A DNA stretch of 56,588 nucleotides from JAIBCL01 sp031411695 (GCA_031411695.1 JANOBO010000188.1:1-56588), one strand, 5' to 3'. Counted from the stretch's first letter, positions 1 through 10,140 are shown. The notes: generated by a model from the letters alone, not told the origin. Translations and numbers: made by a program.

Positions 1-79
1 GGAAGGCGTCAAGAAAGAAGAGGCCGAAGAGGTCAAGAAGAAGCTCGAGGCCGCAGGCGCCAAGGTCGAGATCAAGTAA
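1..79 (+). CDS. rplL: 50S ribosomal protein L7/L12, C-terminal end (partial)
   Basis: The frame opening at base 2 reads EGVKKEEAEEVKKKLEAAGAK and so on, and stops with TAA at 77-79. This is the characteristic Lys/Glu-rich last helix and strand of the L7/L12 C-terminal domain, the part of the ribosomal stalk that recruits translation factors. Only the last 25 codons are in the window. The position directly upstream of rpoB matches the widespread rplJL-rpoBC order, which supports the call. Confidence 0.93.
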   Translation, partial: EGVKKEEAEEVKKKLEAAGAKVEIK

Positions 80-411
80 ACCAAAAATCCTTTTCCGTAT
101 TTCGCCGCTGCTCGCGAGAGCAGCGGCGGAGTCCGGCGGGAACCCGGAAACAAACCACGAATCACCCGATCACCATCCAACACGGCAGTCCTCAGGCATC
201 AATGTTCAAATTCCAGGAAAGCCCCATGTTCCCTGCTTCCATCCGCCGGCAAGGCGTCGAAGCCCGGACTTTGGAGCTTCCCTGAAGTTTGAAACTTGAG
301 GTTTGGGGTTTTGGCATTTCGCCGGAACCCCGCTCCTCAGTTGCTCGCTTCAGCGGGATTCCGTCCCGTCCATCCTGAACCCGTTGCCAACCCGAAGTCC
401 CCATCCCGCCT
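80..411 (+). other. 332-bp leader between rplL and rpoB
   Basis: No gene is supported here. Besides the hairpin at 103-128, a small perfect palindrome AAGTTTGAAACTT lies at 285-297 in a short G/T-rich stretch (about 262-315). No Shine-Dalgarno sequence is visible before the rpoB ATG. Small open frames in the spacer show no recognisable protein. Confidence 0.5.
103..128 (+). promoter_or_regulatory. rplL-rpoB intergenic hairpin (attenuator or processing site candidate)
   Basis: A perfect 11-bp stem (CGCCGCTGCTC at 103-113 with GAGCAGCGGCG at 118-128) encloses the loop GCGA, a GNRA tetraloop. It starts 24 bases after the rplL stop and has no T-tract. In many bacteria the rplL-rpoB spacer holds a partial terminator or RNase III site that lets ribosomal protein genes be expressed above rpoBC. 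That role is inferred here from position and structure. Confidence 0.6.
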
Positions 412-3400
412 ATGTCCCAGCGCACAAACTTTGGCAAAATCCAAGAGCCAGTCGAGCCGCCGAACCTCATCGAGGTGCAGCTCAAATCATACGACGAGTT
501 TCTCCAGCGCGGCCTTGAGCCGAAGAAGCGCAGGGTTCTGGGTCTTCAGGCTGTCTTCAAGGAAGTCTTTCCGATCGAGAGCTATGATCAGAAGATGATG
601 CTCGACTTTGTGCAGTATGAGATCGGCGATCCGAAGCTCAACGCCCTCGAGGCCATCCATGAGGCGGAGACTTACAGCGCGCCGCTTTACGTCACATTCG
701 AACTTCGTGAGGAAGGCCGTGAGGCACGTCAGGAGCGCGTTTACATGGGCGAGATCCCGCTGATGTCCGTCCGCGGCACGTTCGTGATCAATGGCGCCGA
801 GCGCGTCGTCGTCAGCCAGCTTCATCGGTCCCCCGGCATTTGCTTTGAAACGCAGATGCATCTCAATGGCCGCTGGTTGTACGGCTTCCGCATCATCCCC
901 GACCGCGGCACTTGGCTTGAGGTGCAGTTCGACACGAATGATCTGCTTTACGTTTATCTCGACCGTCGGCGCCGCCGCCGGAAATTCCTCGCCACCACGC
1001 TTCTGCGCGTGATCGGATTTCCGAACGACGAGGACATCCTCCGCCTCTTCTACGAGATCCAGGACATCAAGCTGAAGGAGACGCTCTCCGAAGAGGAGAT
1101 CGCCTCGAAGGTGATCTTCAAGGACATCCTTGATGGCGAGCTGATCATCGCCCGCGCCTATGAGCCGCTCACCGCAGGCGTCATCCGCCAGCTCATGCAG
1201 CTCGGTCACAAGACGATCCGAGTCGTGGCCGCCTCCTCCGACGACCTGCTCATCACATCTCTCCGCAAGGACACCGCGCGCGATGAGGAAGAAGCGCTGA
1301 AGGAAATCTACCGCCGCCTGCGTCCGGGTGATCCTCCGACCGTGCCGAACGCACGCGCTCTCGTGAAGCGCCTGTTCTTTGATCCAAAGCGCTATGACCT
1401 CACTCGTGTGGGCCGCTACAAGATCAATCAGAAGCTGGCCATGAAGGTGGATTCCGACATGCGCATCCTGACGGCTGAAGACGTCATCTCCGCGCTGCGC
1501 TACCTCTTCAAGCTGCGCCAAGGCGACGGCCTTCTCGACGATATTGACCATCTCGGCAGCCGTCGTGTGCGTGCCGTGGGCGAGCTTCTTGCCAACCAGT
1601 GCCGTGTGGGCCTTGCCCGCACCGAGCGTCTGGTGAAGGAGCGCATGACCTTGTTCGATGTGAACATGGATACCATGACGCCGGCCAAGCTCATCAATCC
1701 GAAGGCGCTCTCCGCTGTCGTTCGCGACTTCTTTGGCCGCTCGCAGCTCTCGCAGTTCATGGATCAGACGAATCCGCTGGCCGAGCTGACGCACAAGCGT
1801 CGTCTCTCTGCTCTCGGGCCTGGTGGTCTGAACCGAGATCGCGCAGGCTTCGAAGTCCGCGACGTTCACACCTCTCACTACGGTCGCATTTGCCCCATCG
1901 AAACGCCCGAAGGTCCGAACATCGGCCTCATCAACTCGATGAGCACCTTTGCGCGCATCAATGAGTTTGGCTTCATCGAGTCTCCATATCGCGTAGTGAA
2001 GGACGGCGTGGTCACCGACAAGATCGAGTACCTCACCGCCGACCAGGAGGAGAACCACCACATCGCGCAGGCGAACAATCCGTTCGACGCCAAAGGCCGC
2101 TACACCAGCCCGCGCGTCAGCGTGCGCTACCGTGGCGAGTTCATCGAAGTGGAGCCGGGCCAGCCGACGCTCATGGACGTGTCGCCAAAACAGCTCGTGT
2201 CCATTGCCGCCGCGCTCATCCCGTTCCTCGAGCACGATGATGCCAACCGCGCCCTCATGGGCTCGAACATGCAGCGCCAGGGCGTGCCGCTCCTCGTTTC
2301 CGAGGCGCCGTTTGTCGGCACCGGCATGGAAGGGAAAGTCGCGCGTGACTCGAAGGCCGTCGCCGTTTGCGAGGCCAACGGAGTTGTCGCCGCAGCCACG
2401 GCGGACGTGATCGTCGTCACCAAGGATGGAAACCTGCCCGTGAAGGACGACAAGTTCCTCGCCGACATCTCCATCGTGCAGACGAATCCTGACAAGGACA
2501 TCTGGGTCTATCCGCTGCGTAAATTTGGCCGTTCGAACGCCGGCACCTGCATCAACCAGCAGCCGCTGGTGAAGCGCGGTCAGAAAGTGAAGAAGGGCGA
2601 TGTGCTCGCCGACGGTCCCTGCACCGACAAAGGCGAGCTCGCCCTCGGCCGGAATATGCTCGTCGCCTTCATGCCATGGAACGGCTACAACTTCGAAGAT
2701 GCCATCGTCATCAGCCGCAAGGTGGTGAAAGAGGACATCTACACCTCGATCCACATTGAGGACTTCGAGGTCATCGCGCGCGACACAAAGCTCGGGCCGG
2801 AAGAAATCACACGGGACATCCCGAACGTCGGCGATGAAGCCCTGCGCAATCTCGACGCCACCGGCGTCGTGCGCGTCGGTGCCGAAGTAAAGCCAGGCGA
2901 CATCCTCGTCGGCAAGATCACGCCGAAGTCTGAGACGGAACTTGCCCCGGAAGAGCGCCTCCTGCGCGCCATCTTCGGTGAGAAGGCCGCCGACGTGAAG
3001 GACACCTCCCTGCGCGTCCCGTCCGGCTGCACCGGCATCGTCATGGATGTGCGCATGGCACAGCGCGGCGACAGCAACAAGGAAAAGCTCTCGCCCACCG
3101 AGTACAAGAAGCAGATCAAGCAGATCGAAGAGGACTACAAGACGAAGAAGGAATCCCTCACCGAGCAGCTCACCGAGAAGCTCTCTGACATCCTTCTCAA
3201 CGAGAAGATCCCCCTCGATGTGGTGAACGGCCAGACCGGCGAGATCATCATCGGCGCGAACAAGAAGATCACGAAGACCTTCCTCCGCAAGCTGGCGGAG
3301 ACTTATGACTCCGTCGAGATCGACCCGAGCCCGATCCGCAACAAGATCATGGACATCATTGGCAGCTTCGAACAGAAGTTCGCCGACACGGACATGGAGC

Positions 3401-4263
3401 GTGAGCGCAACCTCGACCGGATCGAAACCGGCGATGACAGCGAGAGCGGCGTGGTGAAGGAAGTCCGCGTGTTCGTCGCCAGCAAGCGCAAGCTTTCCGT
3501 CGGTGACAAGATGGCCGGACGCCACGGAAACAAGGGCGTCGTCGCCACCATCGTGCCGGAAGAGGATCTTCCGTTCCTTGAGGACGGCACTCCCGTTGAC
3601 ATTGTTCTGAATCCTCTCGGCGTGCCATCGCGAATGAACGTCGGCCAGGTCCTTGAAACGCATCTCGGCATCGCCGCGAAGGCGCTCGGCATCACCATAG
3701 CCACGCCAGTTTTCGACGGGATCCCAGAGTCGCAGATCATGCAGTTCGTGAAGGATGCCAAAAAGGTGCCCGGCTACGAATGGATGGGCCTCAACGGTAA
3801 ATCGAAATTGTTCGACGGCCGCACCGGCGAGGCTTTTGGAGCTGACGTCGTGGTCGGCTACATCTACATGCTGAAGCTTGGCCACTTGGTCGTCGATAAG
3901 ATTCACGCCCGAGCGGTCGGTCCGTACTCGCTCGTCACCCAGCAGCCGCTCGGCGGCAAGGCGCAGTATGGTGGCCAGCGCTTCGGTGAGATGGAGGTGT
4001 GGGCTCTCGAGGCCTACGGCGCGGCTTACACGCTGCAGGAACTCCTCACCGTGAAGTCCGACGACGTTCAAGGCCGCACGCGGATTTACGAGCAGATCGT
4101 CAAGGGCGACCACGCCCTCGAAGCCGGCACGCCGGAATCGTTCAACGTTCTCATCAAGGAAATGCAGTCACTCGGACTCGACGTGAAGGTGCACAAGCGC
4201 GCTGGTAGCGAGGGCTCCAGCGACAGTGTCATCGAGCGTTTCTCAACCGCAGCCAGCGCCTAA
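412..4263 (+). CDS. rpoB: DNA-directed RNA polymerase subunit beta
   Basis: This 1283-residue protein is the beta subunit of RNA polymerase, which forms one side of the active-site cleft with RpoC. It starts MSQRTNFGK. It carries the rifampicin-pocket region at about residues 443-490 (SQLSQFMDQTNP, then THKRRLSALGPGG), where the Asp, His and Ser most often changed in resistant mutants are wild type. The conserved C-terminal segments GDKMAGRHGNKG and the YMLKLGHLVVDKIHAR region are present. The ATG at 412 gives the normal N-terminus, though no Shine-Dalgarno precedes it. rpoC follows after 39 bases, so the two are almost certainly co-transcribed. Length is within the family range and no disruption is seen. 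Confidence 0.99.
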   Translation: MSQRTNFGKIQEPVEPPNLIEVQLKSYDEFLQRGLEPKKRRVLGLQAVFKEVFPIESYDQKMMLDFVQYEIGDPKLNALEAIHEAETYSAPLYVTFELREEGREARQERVYMGEIPLMSVRGTFVINGAERVVVSQLHRSPGICFETQMHLNGRWLYGFRIIPDRGTWLEVQFDTNDLLYVYLDRRRRRRKFLATTLLRVIGFPNDEDILRLFYEIQDIKLKETLSEEEIASKVIFKDILDGELIIARAYEPLTAGVIRQLMQLGHKTIRVVAASSDDLLITSLRKDTARDEEEALKEIYRRLRPGDPPTVPNARALVKRLFFDPKRYDLTRVGRYKINQKLAMKVDSDMRILTAEDVISALRYLFKLRQGDGLLDDIDHLGSRRVRAVGELLANQCRVGLARTERLVKERMTLFDVNMDTMTPAKLINPKALSAVVRDFFGRSQLSQFMDQTNPLAELTHKRRLSALGPGGLNRDRAGFEVRDVHTSHYGRICPIETPEGPNIGLINSMSTFARINEFGFIESPYRVVKDGVVTDKIEYLTADQEENHHIAQANNPFDAKGRYTSPRVSVRYRGEFIEVEPGQPTLMDVSPKQLVSIAAALIPFLEHDDANRALMGSNMQRQGVPLLVSEAPFVGTGMEGKVARDSKAVAVCEANGVVAAATADVIVVTKDGNLPVKDDKFLADISIVQTNPDKDIWVYPLRKFGRSNAGTCINQQPLVKRGQKVKKGDVLADGPCTDKGELALGRNMLVAFMPWNGYNFEDAIVISRKVVKEDIYTSIHIEDFEVIARDTKLGPEEITRDIPNVGDEALRNLDATGVVRVGAEVKPGDILVGKITPKSETELAPEERLLRAIFGEKAADVKDTSLRVPSGCTGIVMDVRMAQRGDSNKEKLSPTEYKKQIKQIEEDYKTKKESLTEQLTEKLSDILLNEKIPLDVVNGQTGEIIIGANKKITKTFLRKLAETYDSVEIDPSPIRNKIMDIIGSFEQKFADTDMERERNLDRIETGDDSESGVVKEVRVFVASKRKLSVGDKMAGRHGNKGVVATIVPEEDLPFLEDGTPVDIVLNPLGVPSRMNVGQVLETHLGIAAKALGITIATPVFDGIPESQIMQFVKDAKKVPGYEWMGLNGKSKLFDGRTGEAFGADVVVGYIYMLKLGHLVVDKIHARAVGPYSLVTQQPLGGKAQYGGQRFGEMEVWALEAYGAAYTLQELLTVKSDDVQGRTRIYEQIVKGDHALEAGTPESFNVLIKEMQSLGLDVKVHKRAGSEGSSDSVIERFSTAASA

Positions 4264-4302
4264 CCCCGCCTCCCAAGCAACCCCTCAATCCCGCATCACA
4301 TC

Positions 4303-7300
4303 ATGAATGCCGACGTCAGCCTGAAGGAAATCTTTGGAGAAACAAGCCGCAGCGAGGAGTTCGACTATGTGTCGATCTGCATCGCTTCCGCCGAGCGCAC
4401 GCGCTCGTGGAGTTCCGGCGAGGTGAAGAACCCGGAGACCATCAACTACCGCACGTTCAAGCCTGAAAAAGGCGGCTTGTTCTGCGAGCGAATCTTCGGA
4501 CCCACACGCGACTGGGAGTGCGCGTGCGGCAAGTACAAGCGCATCAAGCACAAGGGGGTTATTTGCGACCGCTGCGGTGTCGAGGTCACGCTCAGCCGCG
4601 TGCGCCGCGAGCGCATGGGCCACATCGAGCTGGCCGTGCCGGTCACACACATCTGGTTCTACAAGTGCATGCCATCGCGCATCGGCCTCATGCTCGACAT
4701 GACGGCGCGCTCGCTGGAGCGCGTGATCTATTACGAGGATTTCATGGTCATCGACCCCGGCAACACGCCGCTGCAACGCGGGCAGTTGCTCACGGAAGTC
4801 GAGCTGCGCGAGGCCGAGGAGCAGTACGGCGCGGACGCATTCCGCGTCGGCATGGGCGCCCAGGCGATCCGTGACATCTTCAGCCAGATCAATCTTCCCG
4901 AGACCATCAAGCATCTCGAGGAACTCATGGGCAAGACGCGCTCGAAGCAGATCCGCAAGAAGCTGGCCAAGCGCCTCAAGCTTGCGCAGGGCTTCTCCGA
5001 GTCACACTCGCGTCCTGAGTGGATGGTGCTCGAAGTGCTGCCGGTCATCCCGCCGGATCTTCGCCCTCTCGTGCCGCTTGAAGGCGGACGTTTTGCGACA
5101 TCCGATTTGAACGACTTGTATCGCCGCGTCATCAACCGCAACAATCGTCTCAAGAACCTCCTTCAGCTCCGCACGCCGGACGTCATCATCCGCAATGAGA
5201 AGCGCATGCTTCAAGAGGCGGTCGATGCGTTGTTCGACAACGGTCGTCACGGCCGCGCCGTCACCGGTGCCGGCAATCGCCCGCTCAAGTCGATGTCCGA
5301 CATGCTCAAGGGCAAGTCAGGCCGCTTCCGCCAGAACCTTCTCGGCAAGCGCGTCGATTACTCCGGCCGTTCCGTCATCGTCATCGGTCCCGACCTCAAG
5401 CTCAACCAGTGCGGCCTGCCAAAGAAGATGGCCCTCGTCTTGTTCGAGCCGTTCATCATCCGCCGTCTCAAGGAGATGGGCCTCGTGCACACCGTGCGCA
5501 GCGCCAAGAAGATGATCGAGCGCCGCACGCCTGAAGTGTGGGACATTCTCGACGAAGTCACGAAGGGACATCCCGTCCTGCTTAATCGTGCGCCGACTCT
5601 CCATCGTCTCTCCATCCAGGGGTTCGAGCCAAAGCTCATCGAAGGCGATGCCATCCGCGTTCACCCGCTCGTTTGTACGGCTTACAATGCCGACTTCGAC
5701 GGTGACCAAATGGCCGTCCACGTCCCGCTTTCCATCGAGGCACAGATGGAGGCGCGCCTGCTCATGCTCGCGCCGAACAACCTGTTCTCGCCCGCCAGCG
5801 GCAAGCCCGTCAACACCCCGTCGCAGGACATCCCGCTCGGCTGCTTCTACCTCACCTATCTGCGTGAGTTGCCGCAGCACGACGAGCCGAAGTCGAAGAG
5901 CAATGTGCCGAAGCGTCTCCCGATGTTCAACGACGTCACCGAGATCGACTTCGCGCTCAGCGAAGGCGCCATCGAGCTGAACCAGAAGATCCGTTTTCGC
6001 AATCCCGACTACAAGCAGGACAAGAAGCCCTATGGCGACAACACCAGCTTCGTCATCGAGACGACGCCAGGCCGCGTCCGCTTCAACGAGATCTGGCATC
6101 CGAGCATCGGCTTCATCAATCAGAACGTCGGCAAGAAACAGCTCTCCGACATCATCTGGCGCTGCTTCCAAACCGCAGGCCATAAAGAGACTGTGGGCGC
6201 GCTCGACCGTCTCAAGAGCCTTGGCTTCCAGGAGGCCACGCGTTCCGGTTGCTCCATCGGCATCACCGACATGGTGATCCCGCAGGCAAAGGCCGCCGGT
6301 CTCGAGAAGGCCTACAAGGACATCGAGGAAGTCGAGAAGCAGTATCGCCGCGGCATCATCACGCACGGCGAGCGCTACCAGAAGATCATCGACATCTGGA
6401 CGCAGGTCGGCGACACCGTTGCGGACGAACTCTTCCGCACGCTCGAGTACAACGACGGCAAAAAGGTACACAACCCGTTGTACATCATGGTCACCTCCGG
6501 CGCGCGCGGCAACCGCACGCAGATCAAGCAGCTCGCCGGCATGCGCGGCCTCATGGCCAAGCCTTCCGGTGAGATCATCGAGCGCCCCATCACTTCGAAC
6601 TTCCGCGAGGGACTCTCGGTGCTCGAGTACTTCATCTCCACCCACGGTGCCCGTAAGGGTCTCGCGGACACGGCGCTGAAGACCGCTGACTCCGGCTACA
6701 TGACCCGCAAGCTCGTGGACGTGTCGCAGGACGTGATCGTCTTCGAGGACGATTGCGGAACGGTCAACGGCCTCACACTCGCACCTATTTATCAGGGCGA
6801 TGAGGAAGTCGTCGATCTCAAGACCCGCGTCTATGGCCGCGTCTCATGCGAGACCATTCACGATCCGGTGGACAAGGCCGTCATCATCAGCGCAGGTCAG
6901 TTGATCGGTGAAACCGAGGCGAACCACCTGTCCAAGATCGGCGTCGAGCGCCTCAAGATCCGCTCCGTGCTCACTTGCGAGAGCAAGCGCGGTTGCTGTG
7001 CCAAGTGCTACGGCCTGCATCTCGGCACCAGCCGCATGGCCAAGCTCGGCGAGGCTGTCGGCATCATCGCCGCGCAATCCATCGGCGAGCCCGGCACGCA
7101 GCTCACCATGCGTACGTTCCACGTCGGTGGTGCTGCCGTGGCCACGTTCAAGCAGCCCTTCATCACCACGAAGCACGCAGGAACCATCCGCTACAATGAC
7201 TTCCGCTCCGTGCAGACTTTGGAAGGCACATGGATCGCCCTCAGCAAGAGCGGCACCATTTCCATCCATGATGAAGACGGCCGCGAGCTGGAGAGCCACA

Positions 7301-8457
7301 AGATCATCGTCGGCTCCATCATCGCCACGCCAGACCGTGGCACCGTGAAGAAGGGCGAGAAATTCGTCACCTGGGATCCATACAGCGTGCCGATCATCAC
7401 CGAGAAGACCGGTAAGATTGAGTTCCGCGACATGATCATGGGCATCACGATCAGCAAGGAAACCAACGCGGCCACCGGCAACGACGAGATCGTCGTCATC
7501 GAGCACAAGGAAGACCTCCATCCGCAGATCGTCATCATCGATCCGAAGACGAAGGAAGTCCTTTCCAGCTACACCGTTCCCGCCGGCGCTCACTTGTCCG
7601 TGAAGAACAACGAGAAGGTCGAAGGCGGCACCACGCTGGCCAAGACACCCCGCAAGGCATCGAAGACGAAGGACATCACCGGCGGTCTGCCGCGTGTCGC
7701 CGAACTCTTCGAAGCCCGCAAGCCGAAGGACTCGTGCGAGATCGCCCGCATCGACGGCGTCGTCGAGATCGGCGGCCTCGTGCGCGGCAAGCGCAAGGTC
7801 ATCCTCACCGATCCGAAGACCGGCCAGCAGGAAGAGCATCTCGTTCCCCGGAACAAGCACATCCTTGTCTTCAATGGCGACCACATCACCAAGGGCGATC
7901 AGCTCACCGACGGACCTGTGGTCCCGCATGACATCCTCGAGATCCTCGGCCCTCAAAAGCTCCAGGAACATCTCGTCACCGAAGTGCAGGAAGTGTACCG
8001 CGCCCAGGGTGTGGAGATCAATGACAAGCACGTCGAGATCATCATCCGCCAGATGCTTCGCAAGGTGAAGGTCACCGAGCCGGGCGACACTGAGTTCCTC
8101 TGGGGCGACCAAGTGGACCGCACGGAGTTTGAGAAGGAAAACGCGCGCGTCACCGAGGAGGGCGGAAAGCCCGCCGAGGCCGAGCCGGTCCTTCTTGGCA
8201 TCACCAAGGCCTCTCTCGAAACCGAGTCGTTCATCTCCGCCGCGTCTTTCCAGGACACGACGCGCGTGCTCACCGAGGCCGCGACTCTTGCCAAGGTGGA
8301 CTTCCTCCGCGGCTTCAAGGAAAACGTCATCATGGGTCACCTGATCCCTGCCGGCACCGGCTTCATCACGAATCGCAACTTCAACATCGAGGAGACGGAG
8401 AAGTCCGCCTACCCCGCACGCAATCGCGAGAGCGAAGACGAAGCCATCACGGCTTAG
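4303..8457 (+). CDS. rpoC: DNA-directed RNA polymerase subunit beta'
   Basis: This 1384-residue protein is the catalytic beta-prime subunit. The N-terminal zinc-binding module has Cys73, Cys75, Cys88 and Cys91. The universal catalytic motif NADFDGDQM, which binds the active-site Mg, is at residues 462-470. The second zinc site has Cys892, Cys898/899 and Cys902. The bridge-helix/trigger-loop segment EAVGIIAAQSIGEPGTQ is intact. It follows rpoB closely and ends just before a strong intrinsic terminator, which makes it the last gene of the rpl-rpo operon here. Confidence 0.99.
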   Translation: MNADVSLKEIFGETSRSEEFDYVSICIASAERTRSWSSGEVKNPETINYRTFKPEKGGLFCERIFGPTRDWECACGKYKRIKHKGVICDRCGVEVTLSRVRRERMGHIELAVPVTHIWFYKCMPSRIGLMLDMTARSLERVIYYEDFMVIDPGNTPLQRGQLLTEVELREAEEQYGADAFRVGMGAQAIRDIFSQINLPETIKHLEELMGKTRSKQIRKKLAKRLKLAQGFSESHSRPEWMVLEVLPVIPPDLRPLVPLEGGRFATSDLNDLYRRVINRNNRLKNLLQLRTPDVIIRNEKRMLQEAVDALFDNGRHGRAVTGAGNRPLKSMSDMLKGKSGRFRQNLLGKRVDYSGRSVIVIGPDLKLNQCGLPKKMALVLFEPFIIRRLKEMGLVHTVRSAKKMIERRTPEVWDILDEVTKGHPVLLNRAPTLHRLSIQGFEPKLIEGDAIRVHPLVCTAYNADFDGDQMAVHVPLSIEAQMEARLLMLAPNNLFSPASGKPVNTPSQDIPLGCFYLTYLRELPQHDEPKSKSNVPKRLPMFNDVTEIDFALSEGAIELNQKIRFRNPDYKQDKKPYGDNTSFVIETTPGRVRFNEIWHPSIGFINQNVGKKQLSDIIWRCFQTAGHKETVGALDRLKSLGFQEATRSGCSIGITDMVIPQAKAAGLEKAYKDIEEVEKQYRRGIITHGERYQKIIDIWTQVGDTVADELFRTLEYNDGKKVHNPLYIMVTSGARGNRTQIKQLAGMRGLMAKPSGEIIERPITSNFREGLSVLEYFISTHGARKGLADTALKTADSGYMTRKLVDVSQDVIVFEDDCGTVNGLTLAPIYQGDEEVVDLKTRVYGRVSCETIHDPVDKAVIISAGQLIGETEANHLSKIGVERLKIRSVLTCESKRGCCAKCYGLHLGTSRMAKLGEAVGIIAAQSIGEPGTQLTMRTFHVGGAAVATFKQPFITTKHAGTIRYNDFRSVQTLEGTWIALSKSGTISIHDEDGRELESHKIIVGSIIATPDRGTVKKGEKFVTWDPYSVPIITEKTGKIEFRDMIMGITISKETNAATGNDEIVVIEHKEDLHPQIVIIDPKTKEVLSSYTVPAGAHLSVKNNEKVEGGTTLAKTPRKASKTKDITGGLPRVAELFEARKPKDSCEIARIDGVVEIGGLVRGKRKVILTDPKTGQQEEHLVPRNKHILVFNGDHITKGDQLTDGPVVPHDILEILGPQKLQEHLVTEVQEVYRAQGVEINDKHVEIIIRQMLRKVKVTEPGDTEFLWGDQVDRTEFEKENARVTEEGGKPAEAEPVLLGITKASLETESFISAASFQDTTRVLTEAATLAKVDFLRGFKENVIMGHLIPAGTGFITNRNFNIEETEKSAYPARNRESEDEAITA

Positions 8458-8490
8458 TCCATTCGTTGCGCGAGACAACTCAACCCGAAC

Positions 8491-8530
8491 CACCCCCGCT
8501 GCGGCTCTGCCCGGCGGGGGTGTTTCCTTT
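8491..8530 (+). terminator. intrinsic terminator of the rpoBC operon
   Basis: CACCCCCGC at 8491-8499 pairs perfectly with GCGGGGGTG at 8514-8522 (9 bp, 14-nt loop). A T-rich tail TTTCCTTT follows. It lies 33 bp after the rpoC stop and before the convergent gene ending at 8551. The minus-strand exit lacks a T-tract, so it acts mainly on rpoC transcripts. Confidence 0.85.
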
Positions 8531-8550
8531 CTGGGAAAGGGCGTGGCCTT

Positions 8551-9228
8551 CTACTCCAAGCGTCGGCCGACGAAGACGGTGTGGGAGCAGCGCTTGGCCC
8601 GCTCGTGGGGGCGCACGGGGACCGCCTCCACTTTGAAACGGGATTTGGCCAGACGGCCCGCGAAGGTGCGGTCGTTCTTGGCGGACCAGAAGGTGACGAC
8701 TCCCGCTGGCTTCAGCGCGCGATGGATGAGGGCAAATCCTTCGCGCGCATAGAGCCTGGAATTGCCGTCGTCCACCATGGCGATGGGGCCGTTGTCCACG
8801 TCGAGGACGATGGCGTCGTAGCTGCCTGGCTTCGATCTCGCGAGGATGGCGAAGACATCTTCTTGGAAAATCGTGACGCGCGGGTCGTCGAGCAGCGCGC
8901 CATTGACTGCGCTGAGGAACTCGCGGTTCCAGATGATCACTTCCGGCAGCAGCTCGGCCACATGGACTTTGGCGTCCGCGCTGACAAGCTCCATCGCGCG
9001 CCGCAGTGTGAAGCCAAAGCCGAGCCCGCCGATGAGCACGGATGTGCCTGCCTGACCGCGCAGCATGTCGCACGCCAGCTCGGCCAGCGCGCGCTCGGAG
9101 GCCGAGGCATTCGTGCCCATGAGCGGCTGACGGTTCACGCGGAGGTAGAACTGATTGTCATGCGCGTGCAGTGACAGCTCCGCTCCGTCTGGCGTGCGCG
9201 CCGTGGCCAGGGTGACGAAAGGTTTCAA
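8551..9228 (-). CDS. spermidine synthase-like SAM-dependent methyltransferase-fold protein
   Basis: The 225-residue protein has the Rossmann-type nucleotide-binding loop LIGGLGFGFTLR (about residues 64-75), the acidic end of strand 2 (VAELLPEV) and the LDVDNGP segment of the spermine/spermidine synthase superfamily. It is shorter than classic SpeE and lacks the N-terminal beta-domain. The polyamine pocket is not obvious, so it may be a methyltransferase rather than a polyamine synthase. The first in-frame start is TTG at 9228, 24 bp after the TerC-family gene's stop, so it is probably the last gene of a trxB-terC operon. The substrate is unknown. Confidence 0.75.
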   Translation of the reverse strand: MKPFVTLATARTPDGAELSLHAHDNQFYLRVNRQPLMGTNASASERALAELACDMLRGQAGTSVLIGGLGFGFTLRRAMELVSADAKVHVAELLPEVIIWNREFLSAVNGALLDDPRVTIFQEDVFAILARSKPGSYDAIVLDVDNGPIAMVDDGNSRLYAREGFALIHRALKPAGVVTFWSAKNDRTFAGRLAKSRFKVEAVPVRPHERAKRCSHTVFVGRRLE

Positions 9229-9252
9229 TCCGGAAGGCGGGTTCAGGGTGCG

Positions 9253-10140
9253 CTACGCGCTGCGCGCCTTGACCCACAGCGCGCGGAACGGCCAAGATAG
9301 GACACCGAACACGGCGCTGGCTGCACCAGCAACTAACTTTGCCGGCACCAGCAGCACGCGGAGCAGGGGACGCAGCAGCGTGCGCACGACCGGCATGTGC
9401 TCATAAGCCAGATGGCCGAGCAGGAGGATGACGATGCCGCCGAACTTCGCCGTCTTTTCAATGTGGTAGTGTCCTTCCTTGAAGCTGATGATCGTGAGGC
9501 CGCCCACCTCCACGACCCTGCGCACGCTGGCGCCCCACCAAAGCTCGGTACACAGCAGCATGCCGACGAACCCGACGAGCAGATAGGCGGTGTGCTCCAG
9601 CCACGGATGCTTCTCCAGCAGCTTGATGCAATAGCCCGCGACGAGGCGCAGCGTGATGATGCCGATGGTCACGCCGATATAGACGAGGTTGATGTTGTCA
9701 CGCGCAAAGGCCACCGCCGCCACCACGTTGTCGAAGCTCAGGCTCAGATCGAGAAAGGCGATCATCGCGATGGTGCCAGCAAAGCTGCGCCCCGCCTTCT
9801 TCACCACCTCTCCCTTATCGCTTTCTTCGTGGCTCACTTCGGCAAAGTGCGCGCACATCAGCCAGATCAGGTACGACGCGCCGAGGACCATGAGCCAAGG
9901 GTTGTCGATGATGTAATCGGCGATGAACAGCGCCACGATGCGAAACCCGTACGCGCCTGCGTAGCCGATGGTCATCGCCACCTTGCGCTTCTTCTCGTCG
10001 AGATGCGACGCCATCGCCGCGATGGCCAGCGCGTTATCCACGGAGAGCAGGCCTTCGATGACGATGAGGCTGACGATGACGAGCAGCGCGTCCTTGGTGA
10101 AGAGGGACGTTTCCGCGAGAATGAGCGTGTCTAAAATCAT
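9253..10140 (-). CDS. TerC-family integral membrane protein (probable metal exporter)
   Basis: The 295-residue protein has about seven predicted membrane helices and the two TerC-family signatures: EGLLSVDNALAIAA near residues 29-42 and the repeat DLSLSFDNVVAAVAF in the middle. In this family the membrane-embedded Asp-Asn pairs act in metal transport; characterised members export manganese or are tied to tellurite resistance. ATG at 10140 is the first start. It sits 68 bp downstream of trxB on the same strand. I looked for a yybP-ykoY manganese riboswitch in the short leader and saw none. Metal specificity cannot be read from the sequence. Confidence 0.88.
   Translation of the reverse strand: MILDTLILAETSLFTKDALLVIVSLIVIEGLLSVDNALAIAAMASHLDEKKRKVAMTIGYAGAYGFRIVALFIADYIIDNPWLMVLGASYLIWLMCAHFAEVSHEESDKGEVVKKAGRSFAGTIAMIAFLDLSLSFDNVVAAVAFARDNINLVYIGVTIGIITLRLVAGYCIKLLEKHPWLEHTAYLLVGFVGMLLCTELWWGASVRRVVEVGGLTIISFKEGHYHIEKTAKFGGIVILLLGHLAYEHMPVVRTLLRPLLRVLLVPAKLVAGAASAVFGVLSWPFRALWVKARSA

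Noticed and set aside
487..4113. Very long open frame antisense to rpoB (1,208 codons)
   Set aside because: Antisense open frames are common in GC-rich genes with strong codon bias. The translation shows no family signature and rpoB is certain. Similar antisense frames opposite rpoC and the hydrolase gene were dismissed for the same reason.
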